Virus record (IMG/VR): IMGVR_UViG_3300030382_004308
Coordinates: 1-22,331 of that record
From: a virus
DNA: 22,331 nucleotides
Reading direction: 5' to 3' (one strand)
Translations under genes and position numbers: made by a program
Shown here: positions 1-5,663 of the stretch, one piece after another
Layout of the letters: each line of letters begins with the position of its first letter
Position numbering within the stretch: position 1 is the first letter of the stretch
The notes under the pieces: model-generated
Database searches by the model: none
The model's input: only the letters and a program-made list of their open reading frames with translations
What the model was told of the DNA's origin: nothing

Positions 1-437
1 ATGAAATGATTAAACGGCTCAATCATGTCGTGGTTCAGACCATAGTGATAAACCCTTTTATCGGTGCCTGGGTGCTTGGTGAAGACCCCATGATCGACTG
101 CTGACCGGAGTGCCTTTTCCACACTGCCTTTGGAGGCAGCGATCCCCAGCGCATACATCGATAAGAATAAATCTGAGGATGAAATCTTCTTGCTGGCTCC
201 ACGCAGAAGAATCACTGAGACCAGTAGTTGTACGCCCAAATATCCCGATTCAGCGACAAACATCCCCATTTGAATCGCCTCTGGGCTTCCATTGATTTTC
301 TTCACATCGTGATGCAGCATTCTAAGCAGCATTGCCCCTGAAAACAGTTTCAGGACTTCATTTTTATCAGGCTCATCCTTGTAGGGCGATGACTCAATCA
401 ACGCATCGATGCTCTCATATCGTTTACTTCCCCTCAT
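1..437 (-). CDS. Partial winged-helix-like DNA-binding protein (C-terminus cut by window edge)
   Basis: An open frame runs on the minus strand from an ATG at 437-435 to the window edge, giving at least 145 residues without a stop. It starts MRGSKRYESIDALIESSPYK. The last visible third (GSVEKALRSAVDHGVF, then KHPGTDKRVYHYGL) resembles the recognition helix and wing of a winged helix-turn-helix domain: a helix ending in a 'hGhh' turn, then a basic wing with a DKR-x-Y strand. The start overlaps the stop of the upstream recombinase-like gene as ATGA, and an AGGAG lies just before it (about 8 bases), so the two are probably translationally coupled. The middle has a hydrophobic helix (GYLGVQLLVSVILL), perhaps a dimerisation core. 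A DNA-binding or regulatory role is inferred from the fold only; I do not recognise a named family. Confidence 0.7.
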   Translation of the reverse strand, partial: MRGSKRYESIDALIESSPYKDEPDKNEVLKLFSGAMLLRMLHHDVKKINGSPEAIQMGMFVAESGYLGVQLLVSVILLRGASKKISSSDLFLSMYALGIAASKGSVEKALRSAVDHGVFTKHPGTDKRVYHYGLNHDMIEPFNHF

Positions 438-1141
438 GATTTTAGCTCCTTGATTTTGTTTCTTACGTTCCTCACGCTCGATGGATACCACTTCCCGCCA
501 TGACGAGAAGGAATGCCTCTTGCGTTTAAGGCATCGGCAATCTCTTTTAGGGTGTTCGACCCATGCATTTCGATTTGTTTAAAGATGGGTTGCATCTCTC
601 TTGCAAACTTTTTGAATCGTTCCTGGTTGTTCTTGGCATTGTTCTTGTGCAGTGATTTCCCAGCGTTTGGGCCACCGAGCTTAATGCCCTGTGCCTTCAT
701 CTTGGAAAAAGTTTTCTTGGTTTTCTCCGTGATCTCTTGCCGTCTGGCCTCTGCTGCTCCGGCCAGTGTATTGAGGTGAATGTAGTCGCCTCCAAGTGCA
801 TCACAGGCAATGAGGCGCACCTCCTTGTCCTCATACGCATCCATTAACATGCCAATGATCTTGAAGTTATAAAGCCTGGAGCCGAGCCGTGTTGCCACGA
901 TGTCTGCCCTCCTCGCCCGACACAGTTTCAATGCTTTCTCCAGCTCTGGCACATGGTTCGGGTTGTGGCTCTTCACCTCAATATAGGTCTTGATGTGGAT
1001 GTGGTTGCCGAGGCACTTATCGATGAACTTCTCTTGCTCTACGATGTCTCCTGGTGTGCCAGGCTTTAAGTAATAAACAAACTTGCCTTTGGTGAAGCGT
1101 TTGTAGTTGATGAATTTGTCATCCGCTCTTTTTTTTATCAT
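434..1141 (-). CDS. Serine-recombinase (resolvase) family protein with catalytic residues lost
   Basis: The 235-residue protein has the layout of short resolvase/invertase family proteins. It has an N-terminal resolvase-like domain (residues about 18-150) and a C-terminal helix-turn-helix of the 'Gxx-LxxIAxxLNxRGIPSxxGGxW' kind (about 193-235). The usual motif Y-Y-R-V-S-T is here YYLKPGT, so both the active-site serine and the following-domain arginine are missing. The DRP motif reads HVP, and the DRLAR motif reads SRLYN. The helix with AEARRQEITEKT and KAQGIKLGGPNAG is recognisably family-like. It is preceded by a good ribosome site (AAGGGAGAGCA) and sits between a 58-residue gene and a winged-helix-like gene in one minus-strand operon. 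The fold assignment is solid; loss of activity is inferred from motif reading. A role as a DNA-binding regulator is plausible but unproven. Confidence 0.8.
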   Translation of the reverse strand: MIKKRADDKFINYKRFTKGKFVYYLKPGTPGDIVEQEKFIDKCLGNHIHIKTYIEVKSHNPNHVPELEKALKLCRARRADIVATRLGSRLYNFKIIGMLMDAYEDKEVRLIACDALGGDYIHLNTLAGAAEARRQEITEKTKKTFSKMKAQGIKLGGPNAGKSLHKNNAKNNQERFKKFAREMQPIFKQIEMHGSNTLKEIADALNARGIPSRHGGKWYPSSVRNVRNKIKELKS

Positions 1142-1173
1142 TGCTCTCCCTTTTATGTATTACACGCAGCTAT

Positions 1174-1350
1174 TTACGATGCTTCTCCTGATTCTGTGGT
1201 ACAAATAATCGCGATCTCAACGCTTCCATCTTTGTTAAACGCAAGACTCTCAAAGTCATGGTCTTGGTGTACCTCCATTCCATAATTGCGATTTAAATAT
1301 TGGGCTACTACAAAACGAACTTCTTGTTCATCGATCGTTACATTGATCAT
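1174..1350 (-). CDS. Small hypothetical protein, 58 aa
   Basis: The reading frame starts MINVTIDEQEVRFVVAQYLN and ends TESGEAS. It has a strong ribosome site (AGGAGAAAATA directly before ATG) and is the first gene of the minus-strand operon, 32 bases upstream of the recombinase-like gene. The pattern (short strand, helix with VRFVVAQYL, then charged strand-turn-strand SLAFNKDGSVEIAIICT) suggests a compact alpha/beta protein. No family recognised. Similar short 'E-V-x-x-A-I-x-x-Y-L' proteins are common in phages, without known function. Confidence 0.7.
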   Translation of the reverse strand: MINVTIDEQEVRFVVAQYLNRNYGMEVHQDHDFESLAFNKDGSVEIAIICTTESGEAS

Positions 1351-1374
1351 TATTTTCTCCTATGTTTTTAGTCT

Positions 1375-1429
1375 ATCTAACACCCATCTACGGGTGATCT
1401 AACTATTGACAACTTATCAATATATCTAC
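1375..1429. promoter_or_regulatory. Phased ATCTA(A)C operator-like repeats
   Basis: Three direct copies start at 1375 (ATCTAAC), 1386 (ATCTAC) and 1397 (ATCTAAC), exactly 11 bp apart. A fourth ATCTAC is at 1424 and an inverted copy (TAGATAG) lies at 1451-1457. One turn of spacing places them on the same face of the helix. They sit between the divergent 58-aa gene and the ribbon-helix-helix gene. Regulators of that fold often bind short tandem repeats next to their own promoter, so the RHH product is the natural candidate ligand (inference). The short hairpin-like CACCC/GGGTG (1381-1385/1392-1396) lies between the copies. Confidence 0.55.
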
Positions 1430-1435
1430 ATAAAT
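1406..1435 (+). promoter_or_regulatory. Probable promoter with overlapping 15-bp palindrome, for the RHH gene
   Basis: A consensus -35 box TTGACA is at 1406-1411. Seventeen bases later is CATAAA (1429-1434), a weak -10; ATAAAT one base on is an alternative. The -35 box is part of TTGACAACTTATCAA (1406-1420), a palindrome with 6 of 7 arm pairs matching, which could be a repressor site. The direction points at the ATG at 1467. I could not find an equally clear promoter for the opposite operon. Confidence 0.5.
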
Positions 1436-1466
1436 ACAAATAATGATTTATAGATAGGGCAGTCAC

Positions 1467-1622
1467 ATGAAACAAGAAAGAAAATATAAAGCGCTCTGGG
1501 TGGATGAAGAGCTGGGGCGTGAAGTCGCTGCTCTGGCTGACTTTCAGCGCAGAACCATACGCAGTGTCGTTGAACATGCCCTGAGGAAAACAATCAGGGA
1601 CGAGGCGGAAAAAAATGGTTAA
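1467..1622 (+). CDS. Small ribbon-helix-helix (Arc/CopG-like) regulator, 51 aa
   Basis: The protein is 51 residues: a short N-terminal strand (KYKALWVDEEL) then two helices (GREVAALADFQ and IRSVVEHALRKTIRDEAE) with the RTIRSVV turn typical of Arc/CopG ribbon-helix-helix repressors. These bind DNA as dimers through the beta strand. The gene is the first on the plus strand and diverges from a three-gene operon that includes a recombinase-like protein. The intervening 116 bases carry phased repeats and a palindrome, so autoregulation is likely (inference). The ribosome site is weak (ATAGGG about 7 bases upstream). It is too short for confident homology, but length, composition and strand-helix-helix pattern agree. 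Confidence 0.72.
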   Translation: MKQERKYKALWVDEELGREVAALADFQRRTIRSVVEHALRKTIRDEAEKNG

Positions 1623-1649
1623 TGAAAAAGCCCAAATGCGCGGAGACAG

Positions 1650-1994
1650 GTGAAAACACAAAGCGCAAAAGCAAAAGGTAGGAAGCTGCAACAGTGGTTT
1701 ACCAAGTTGTTAGTAGATGCTTTGGGCTTGGATGAGGATGATTTGGAAAGCAGACCAATGGGAAGCCAGGGTGAAGACATTATTATGGGCAAGCAGTCAA
1801 GGGATCGCTTCAATTATTCCATAGAGTGCAAGAACCAAGAGCGGGTCAATGTTTGGCAATCATATGACCAGGCAAAAACAAACTGCAAGGGATATGAGCC
1901 GCTGTTGGTCATTAAAAGAAACAGAAGTAAGCCATTGGCAGTAATGGATGCTGAACATTTTGTGGGCCTGTTTAAGGATGATGCCCATGATTGA
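1650..1994 (+). CDS. PD-(D/E)XK nuclease, Holliday-junction-resolvase-like
   Basis: The 114-residue protein begins with GTG at 1650, with GGAG six bases upstream; no in-frame ATG lies upstream. It shows the nuclease core: a helix rich in basic residues (AKAKGRKLQQWFTKLL), then RPMGSQGEDIIM (E42, D43) and SIECKNQE (E59, K61), which match the E...D...ExK metal-binding set of small phage resolvase-type PD-(D/E)XK enzymes. The WQSYDQAK helix and the LLVIKRNRSKPLAVMD strands complete the fold. Related phage genes are usually annotated as putative Holliday-junction resolvases or PDDEXK endonucleases acting on branched DNA in replication, recombination or packaging. It overlaps the next gene by eight bases and lies in an early nucleic-acid gene block. 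Confidence 0.75.
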   Translation: MKTQSAKAKGRKLQQWFTKLLVDALGLDEDDLESRPMGSQGEDIIMGKQSRDRFNYSIECKNQERVNVWQSYDQAKTNCKGYEPLLVIKRNRSKPLAVMDAEHFVGLFKDDAHD

Positions 1995-2169
1995 GATTGG
2001 CACAAATGATTTCAATGACTTCTTGGAGTTCGTTGAGTCGTTTTATCAAGGGTATATAGAGAGCTGTAGGAACCAAGGAAAAGAACCGATTGATTATGAA
2101 CAGTATCGAGACTCAAGGTTCTTCTGGTTGATTGATCGATACAAAGAATATAGAGGATTGAGGCATTGA
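1987..2169 (+). CDS. Small hypothetical protein, 60 aa
   Basis: The product runs MIEIGTNDFNDFLEFVESF to YKEYRGLRH. I chose the ATG at 1987 because AAGGA (1974-1978) is then eight bases upstream; ATG codons at 1948, 1978 and 1981 are in frame but poorly placed. It overlaps the end of the nuclease gene by eight bases and its stop overlaps the TTG start of the methyltransferase, so it is part of a coupled early operon. The protein is helical, aromatic and mixed-charge (FFWLIDRYKEYRG). No family recognised. Confidence 0.6.
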   Translation: MIEIGTNDFNDFLEFVESFYQGYIESCRNQGKEPIDYEQYRDSRFFWLIDRYKEYRGLRH

Positions 2170-2678
2170 ATGTACGGGTTTTTGATATTTGTTCTGGCAT
2201 CGGTGGATTCTCACTTGGGCTTCATGCCACAGGTGGATTTGAAACAGTCGCCTTTTGTGAGTACGACCCATTCTGTCAGAGCATCTTGGAAAAGAACTTT
2301 CCAGGCATACCCATCTATGGAGATTTAAAAGAGTTAGCCAATGACGAAGAAACAATCAGAACTATTCCCGACTTCGACCTCATCTGCGGTGGCATCCCCT
2401 GTCAGCCCTTCAGTGTTGCGGGAAACAAAAAAGGAACGCAAGATGACCGACACCTCTGGCCGTACATGCTTGAAATTATTAAACAGAAAAAACCCACTTA
2501 TGCAGTTATCGAAAACGTTGGTGGCTTCGTCAACGTGGCACTCGACCTTGTGTGTTTTGACTTGGAAGCCGAAGGTTACGCCACACAATCGTTTGTTATT
2601 CCAGCTTGCAGTGTCCAAGCACCCCATCGAAGAGACCGAGTCTGGATCATCGGAAGGAAAGAAGATGCTGCCGAATAA
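2166..2678 (+). CDS. Cytosine-C5 DNA methyltransferase, catalytic (N-terminal) part
   Basis: This 170-residue frame holds the AdoMet-binding and catalytic motifs of C5 methyltransferases. Motif I is DICSGIGGFSLGL (7-19), motif IV GGIPCQPFSVAG with the catalytic cysteine C79, motif VI ENV (116-118), and motif VIII HRRDRVWIIG (154-163). It then stops at 2676-2678, before any target-recognition domain or motifs IX-X. Those are encoded in the +1 frame by the next gene, whose ATG lies 14 bases before this stop. The start is TTG at 2166 (AGAGG nine bases upstream); an in-frame TAG at 2151 excludes longer forms. A full C5 enzyme is usually over 300 residues, so this is half an enzyme: either a natural two-subunit type like M.AquI, or a frameshift. 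Its role is likely protection of phage DNA against host restriction. Confidence 0.88.
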   Translation: MNVRVFDICSGIGGFSLGLHATGGFETVAFCEYDPFCQSILEKNFPGIPIYGDLKELANDEETIRTIPDFDLICGGIPCQPFSVAGNKKGTQDDRHLWPYMLEIIKQKKPTYAVIENVGGFVNVALDLVCFDLEAEGYATQSFVIPACSVQAPHRRDRVWIIGRKEDAAE

Positions 2679-3594
2679 GAAAAACCTATGGTCAACACCA
2701 ACTGCTTTTGATGCACATAACATCAAAGGCGAAAGAAAGAAATCATCAGGGGGTCAAATTGAGCCTTTACAACAACAAGTCAGAATGTGGCCGACACCAT
2801 CAGCGCAACAGGCAGGGGACGGGGACTTCATAGAGACACTTCAGACCAAGGACGGGAAGCCAGCAGAGCCGGGGCAACGCGCCTACAACCCGAAGACGGG
2901 GAAACACAGCCAGATCACGTTGAATCGGGCGGTGAAGATGTGGCCGACACCACAAGCCAAAGATCACGATTTAGAGCCATTAAAAAAATGGAAAAAAAGG
3001 TCGAAAAAGAAAAAAGAGCAAGGAATCAATTTACAGTTTGCATTAAGACATGCGGTTCAAATGTGGCCGACACCAAGAGTCAGCGACACCGAAGGCGGTG
3101 TGGTGAAGAATGTCGAACTGAACAATGGCAACTTCAGTCGCACCAATAAGAAAGGTGTGAGATGGGGTGTAAAGTTAAAAGATGCGGTGAGTCATGTTGA
3201 GATGTTGCCAACACCAGCAGCGAGGGATTGGAAAGGCGGTAGAAAACCAGAAACATTAAAGAAAGCTGGTCGAAACGAAAACAACTCATTGCCAGACAAG
3301 GTCAATGCACAATTACAAACAACAGGCGCACTCAACCCTGATTGGGTGGAATGGCTGATGGGTTATGGTCAGGGTTATACCGATCCAGATAATAAAGACA
3401 GCTTTACTTTGGGTTCCCATCAGGGGTTTGCAATCGAGCCTGATACAGCAAGGGTCACGACTGAGAATCAATACCGCAAAAACAGATTAAAGGCATTGGG
3501 TAATTCCATCGTGCCACAGATTGCATACCACATTGGCAATGCGATTTTAGAACAGGAGGGGCAAATTGACGCCCGATCCACAAAAAGAGGCTGA
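2665..3594 (+). CDS. Cytosine-C5 DNA methyltransferase, target-recognition and C-terminal part
   Basis: The 309-residue frame from ATG 2665 continues the methyltransferase in the +1 frame. It carries five spaced WPTP-type modules (LWSTPTAFD, MWPTPSAQQ, MWPTPQAKD, MWPTPRVSD, MLPTPAARD), as seen in the variable region of many phage C5 enzymes. Next comes LNPDWVEWLMGYGQGYT, and near the C-terminus LKALGNSIVPQIAYHIGNAI (motifs IX-X, GNSIVPQ at 279-285). A strong ribosome site (GGAAGG, 2652-2657, seven bases before ATG) supports independent translation. The same frame is open back to 2341, but that stretch is the out-of-frame image of the catalytic part. With the upstream gene it makes up one complete C5 methyltransferase. 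The target sequence cannot be predicted. Confidence 0.8.
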   Translation: MLPNKKNLWSTPTAFDAHNIKGERKKSSGGQIEPLQQQVRMWPTPSAQQAGDGDFIETLQTKDGKPAEPGQRAYNPKTGKHSQITLNRAVKMWPTPQAKDHDLEPLKKWKKRSKKKKEQGINLQFALRHAVQMWPTPRVSDTEGGVVKNVELNNGNFSRTNKKGVRWGVKLKDAVSHVEMLPTPAARDWKGGRKPETLKKAGRNENNSLPDKVNAQLQTTGALNPDWVEWLMGYGQGYTDPDNKDSFTLGSHQGFAIEPDTARVTTENQYRKNRLKALGNSIVPQIAYHIGNAILEQEGQIDARSTKRG

Positions 3595-3649
3595 AAGGCA
3601 TATGGCGATCCTACTTTGGATTGGCGTATTAACAATAATAATTAACTAA
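3566..3649 (+). CDS. Very small membrane protein, 27 aa
   Basis: A TTG at 3566 is preceded by a near-perfect ribosome site (AGGAGG, 3554-3559, six bases away) inside the end of the methyltransferase gene. The frame reads (M)TPDPQKEAERHMAILLWIG, then VLTIIIN and stop: a charged N-terminus followed by one short hydrophobic segment of about 15 residues. An ATG at 3602 would give only the hydrophobic part. It precedes the single-strand-binding-like gene. The strong ribosome site is the main argument; function unknown. Confidence 0.5.
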   Translation: MTPDPQKEAERHMAILLWIGVLTIIIN

Positions 3650-3661
3650 AGGAGAAAAATC

Positions 3662-4279
3662 ATGAGTGATGATTATGGATTTGGAGAGGATAACAACTCA
3701 GAAAGCCGTTTCATGTACTTTGCCCACCAGGGCGAATTTGAAAACAAATTTTATCGCGGAAAAGGCGATGGCAAAGAAGCCGTCAACTTTAAGCATATTA
3801 TATTTGACCACGACTCAATCCAAACTGGATGGGTGTGGGTGAGAGCCGGAATGGAGCCAATTTGTGTGTGGAATGACGAGCCGAAAGTGTGGAAAGCCAA
3901 CCCAGGACAAAGCCAACAAGAGATGGACAACTACAAAAAAGGATTCAACATCAATGGATATGTGCAAGACGTTGGATTGCTCACCTGGAGTGGATCATCT
4001 TTTGGCTCGGGCAAAGCGTTTGGCAAAATGATGTCTGACATCGAGGCACAACGAGTGGCTAACTCTGGCAAATATCCAGTGGTTCAATTCGATGGAGCCG
4101 AGGTCATGCGCTTTAGCAGTGGTGGCAGTTCGTCCATCCCTAATTTGAGCGTGGTCAGTTGGGCGGAAGATAAAAACTACTTCACGGAAGCTCAACCCAA
4201 TGGTGCATATCAAGAACCCGCGCCAGTGGCACAACAACAACACGAAGTCATCCCCCAAAGCGAGGACATCCCGTTTTAA
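3662..4279 (+). CDS. Probable single-stranded DNA-binding protein
   Basis: The 205-residue protein has a beta-rich body (residues about 15-170: GKGDGKEAVNFKHIIFDHDS, GWVWVRAG, YKKGFNINGYV, GLLTWSGSS, YPVVQFDG), a Pro/Gln-rich linker (PAPVAQQQHEV) and an acidic tip ending in SEDIPF. An acidic 'DD/ED-IPF' tail is the hallmark by which single-strand DNA-binding proteins recruit replication partners. The ribosome site is strong (AAAGGAG). It sits in the early block with nuclease, methyltransferase and primase-helicase genes, as expected for a replication protein. The body does not match a bacterial SSB by eye, so a phage-specific OB-fold type is assumed. Function call moderate. Confidence 0.65.
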   Translation: MSDDYGFGEDNNSESRFMYFAHQGEFENKFYRGKGDGKEAVNFKHIIFDHDSIQTGWVWVRAGMEPICVWNDEPKVWKANPGQSQQEMDNYKKGFNINGYVQDVGLLTWSGSSFGSGKAFGKMMSDIEAQRVANSGKYPVVQFDGAEVMRFSSGGSSSIPNLSVVSWAEDKNYFTEAQPNGAYQEPAPVAQQQHEVIPQSEDIPF

Positions 4280-4288
4280 GGTGACTTG

Positions 4289-4330
4289 GCATGGGGCTGG
4301 TAATACCTCCTGATCCCACCAGTCCCATGC
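4289..4330. repeat. Strong inverted repeat (RNA hairpin) after the SSB-like gene
   Basis: GCATGGGGCTGGT (4289-4301) pairs with ACCAGTCCCATGC (4318-4330) over 13 positions with one G-U pair and a 16-base loop. It starts ten bases after the SSB-like stop codon. There is no T-run after it, so it is not a standard intrinsic terminator. It could protect the upstream transcript's 3' end or act as a partial terminator. Confidence 0.65.
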
Positions 4331-4349
4331 TTCTAGATAAGGAACAGCC

Positions 4350-4520
4350 ATGAAAGAAAAAAAGACAGGCAGAGAAAGACTTGCGGGCCAGGTGGCAATG
4401 CACTTCTATAACAGGGGATTTAGGGGGCGAACACTGCATCAGAAGATTGTAGAAACACTGGCAAAAGGGAAGCTGGAAGACAACACAAACGAAACGTGTA
4501 CTAAAGATATTTGCGGTTAG
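4350..4520 (+). CDS. Small hypothetical basic protein, 56 aa
   Basis: Starts MKEKKTGRERLAGQVAMHFY and ends CTKDICG, with AAGGAA six bases before the ATG. It begins just after the strong hairpin. The N-terminal two thirds are basic (KEKK, RER, RGFRGR, HQK) and predicted helical; the C-terminal end has two cysteines six residues apart (C50, C55). No family recognised. The 79 bases after it contain a weaker hairpin (CCTTGG/CCGAGG, about 4543-4562) and the ribosome site of the next gene. Confidence 0.55.
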   Translation: MKEKKTGRERLAGQVAMHFYNRGFRGRTLHQKIVETLAKGKLEDNTNETCTKDICG

Positions 4521-4599
4521 AAGCCTTCGATTATAGGGGGTACCTTGGGTATTACCGAGGGTTAGGGAATGCGTTAGGCGCGAGATAAGGAGCTAGAAA

Positions 4600-4815
4600 A
4601 TGATCGAAAGACGCAAAATAATGAATGAGTCGTTAAAAATAGTCATTACAGGGCTGATCTCAGCGTACCCAATCTCATTGTTCGTGATCTTTTTATGTAT
4701 TGATGTTTTTCAATACTCATCTGTAATTACATCCACAATAAATACATTTGTTTTAACTCTGGTCGCAGTAATTCGTGTCTATTTTATTCGACTGCATACC
4801 GAGAAAAACAAGTGA
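4600..4815 (+). CDS. Small two-helix membrane protein, 71 aa
   Basis: Two hydrophobic segments (about residues 13-33, VITGLISAYPISLFVIFLC, and 39-61, SVITSTINTFVLTLVAVIRV) are separated by a short loop and flanked by basic ends (IERRKI, RLHTEKNK). This predicts a hairpin membrane protein with both ends inside the cell. AAGGAG lies seven bases before the ATG at 4600; a second ATG at 4621 would remove only seven residues. Its stop overlaps the GTG start of the PAPS-reductase-like gene. Unknown function; a superinfection-exclusion role is only a guess. Confidence 0.65.
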   Translation: MIERRKIMNESLKIVITGLISAYPISLFVIFLCIDVFQYSSVITSTINTFVLTLVAVIRVYFIRLHTEKNK

Positions 4816-5663
4816 ATGAAGAACAGATATTTTTACCTGAGAGGTTCGACTGCCCTACCCTGATCAGTTTCAGTGGTGGCAGAACATCGGGTTATATGCT
4901 CTATAAAATTCTTGAGTCTTACGATGGTGTTTTGCCAGACGATGTGCATGTCACATTTGCAAACACAGGGAAGGAAATGCCTGAGACTTTGGATTTCATT
5001 AATGACTGTGCTGTGAACTGGAATGTCAATGTCAGATGGTTGGAGCTGGACATACAAGATGAGCGACCCATCTATCGCACCAAAGAGGCCACATACGAAA
5101 CAGCATCAAGAAATGGCGAGCCTTTTGAGGCTTTAATAAAGAGAAAGAAAATGCTTCCAAATGTAATGATGAGGATTTGCACAGAGCAAATGAAAGTAAA
5201 CGTAATGAAAAGATTTATGCAAGGACAAGATTATAAACATTGGGCGAATGTGATTGGGCTTAGATATGACGAGCCGAAAAGAGTCACCAAACAAAGAAAA
5301 CAAAATGATTCGGGCAAAAACAAATGGACATCTGTTGTGCCACTTTATGACAACAAAGTAATGATTCAGGATGTTTCAAGTTTTTGGGAAAACAATACTT
5401 TCGACTTAAGATTACCCAATCACAATGGTAAAACACAGGCGGGCAACTGTGATTTGTGTTTTCTAAAAGGCACAAAAACACTGGTCAACATATTACAAGA
5501 AAGGCCGAGCCTGGCGGATTGGTGGATTGAGCAAGAGACAAAAGCAAACGCAACATTCAGCAAGCTAAGAGGCTATGAGGATTTAGTTGAAATGGCAAAG
5601 CTCGATGCAAAGCAAGTGGAAATGTTTGATGACGATTCGAGGAGTTGTTTCTGCCATGATTGA
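4812..5663 (+). CDS. PAPS-reductase-like PP-loop protein (phage type)
   Basis: The 283-residue protein begins with GTG (GTGA overlap with the upstream stop). It carries the PP-loop ATP-pyrophosphatase signature SFSGGRTS (19-26) and the following NTGKE (51-55), typical of PAPS/adenosine-phosphosulfate reductase family members that activate substrates with ATP. Cysteines cluster as C123, C213-x2-C216 and C279-x-C281, which could hold an iron-sulfur cluster. Phages commonly carry this family. Relatives include DndC-type DNA phosphorothioation enzymes and tRNA thiolation enzymes, so sulfur transfer to a nucleic acid is possible, as is sulfur metabolism. No other Dnd-like gene is visible in the window. 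It overlaps the primase-helicase gene by eight bases. Family certain, substrate unknown. Confidence 0.85.
   Translation: MNEEQIFLPERFDCPTLISFSGGRTSGYMLYKILESYDGVLPDDVHVTFANTGKEMPETLDFINDCAVNWNVNVRWLELDIQDERPIYRTKEATYETASRNGEPFEALIKRKKMLPNVMMRICTEQMKVNVMKRFMQGQDYKHWANVIGLRYDEPKRVTKQRKQNDSGKNKWTSVVPLYDNKVMIQDVSSFWENNTFDLRLPNHNGKTQAGNCDLCFLKGTKTLVNILQERPSLADWWIEQETKANATFSKLRGYEDLVEMAKLDAKQVEMFDDDSRSCFCHD

Noticed and set aside
110-295. Plus-strand 61-residue frame at the window start
   Set aside because: It lies opposite the well-supported minus-strand partial gene and has no ribosome site or recognisable features.
434-1141. Active site-specific integrase with a nearby attachment site
   Set aside because: The catalytic serine and key arginines are missing and I found no convincing att-like repeat near the gene.
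1622-1681. 19-residue frame starting with TAATG after the RHH gene
   Set aside because: It overlaps the GTG-started nuclease in another frame. The nuclease start has a better ribosome site and a conserved product.
2787-3149. Frame with VADT repeats inside the methyltransferase C-terminal half
   Set aside because: VADT is the frame-shifted reading of MWPTP codons. The +1 frame continues to motifs IX-X and is the real one.
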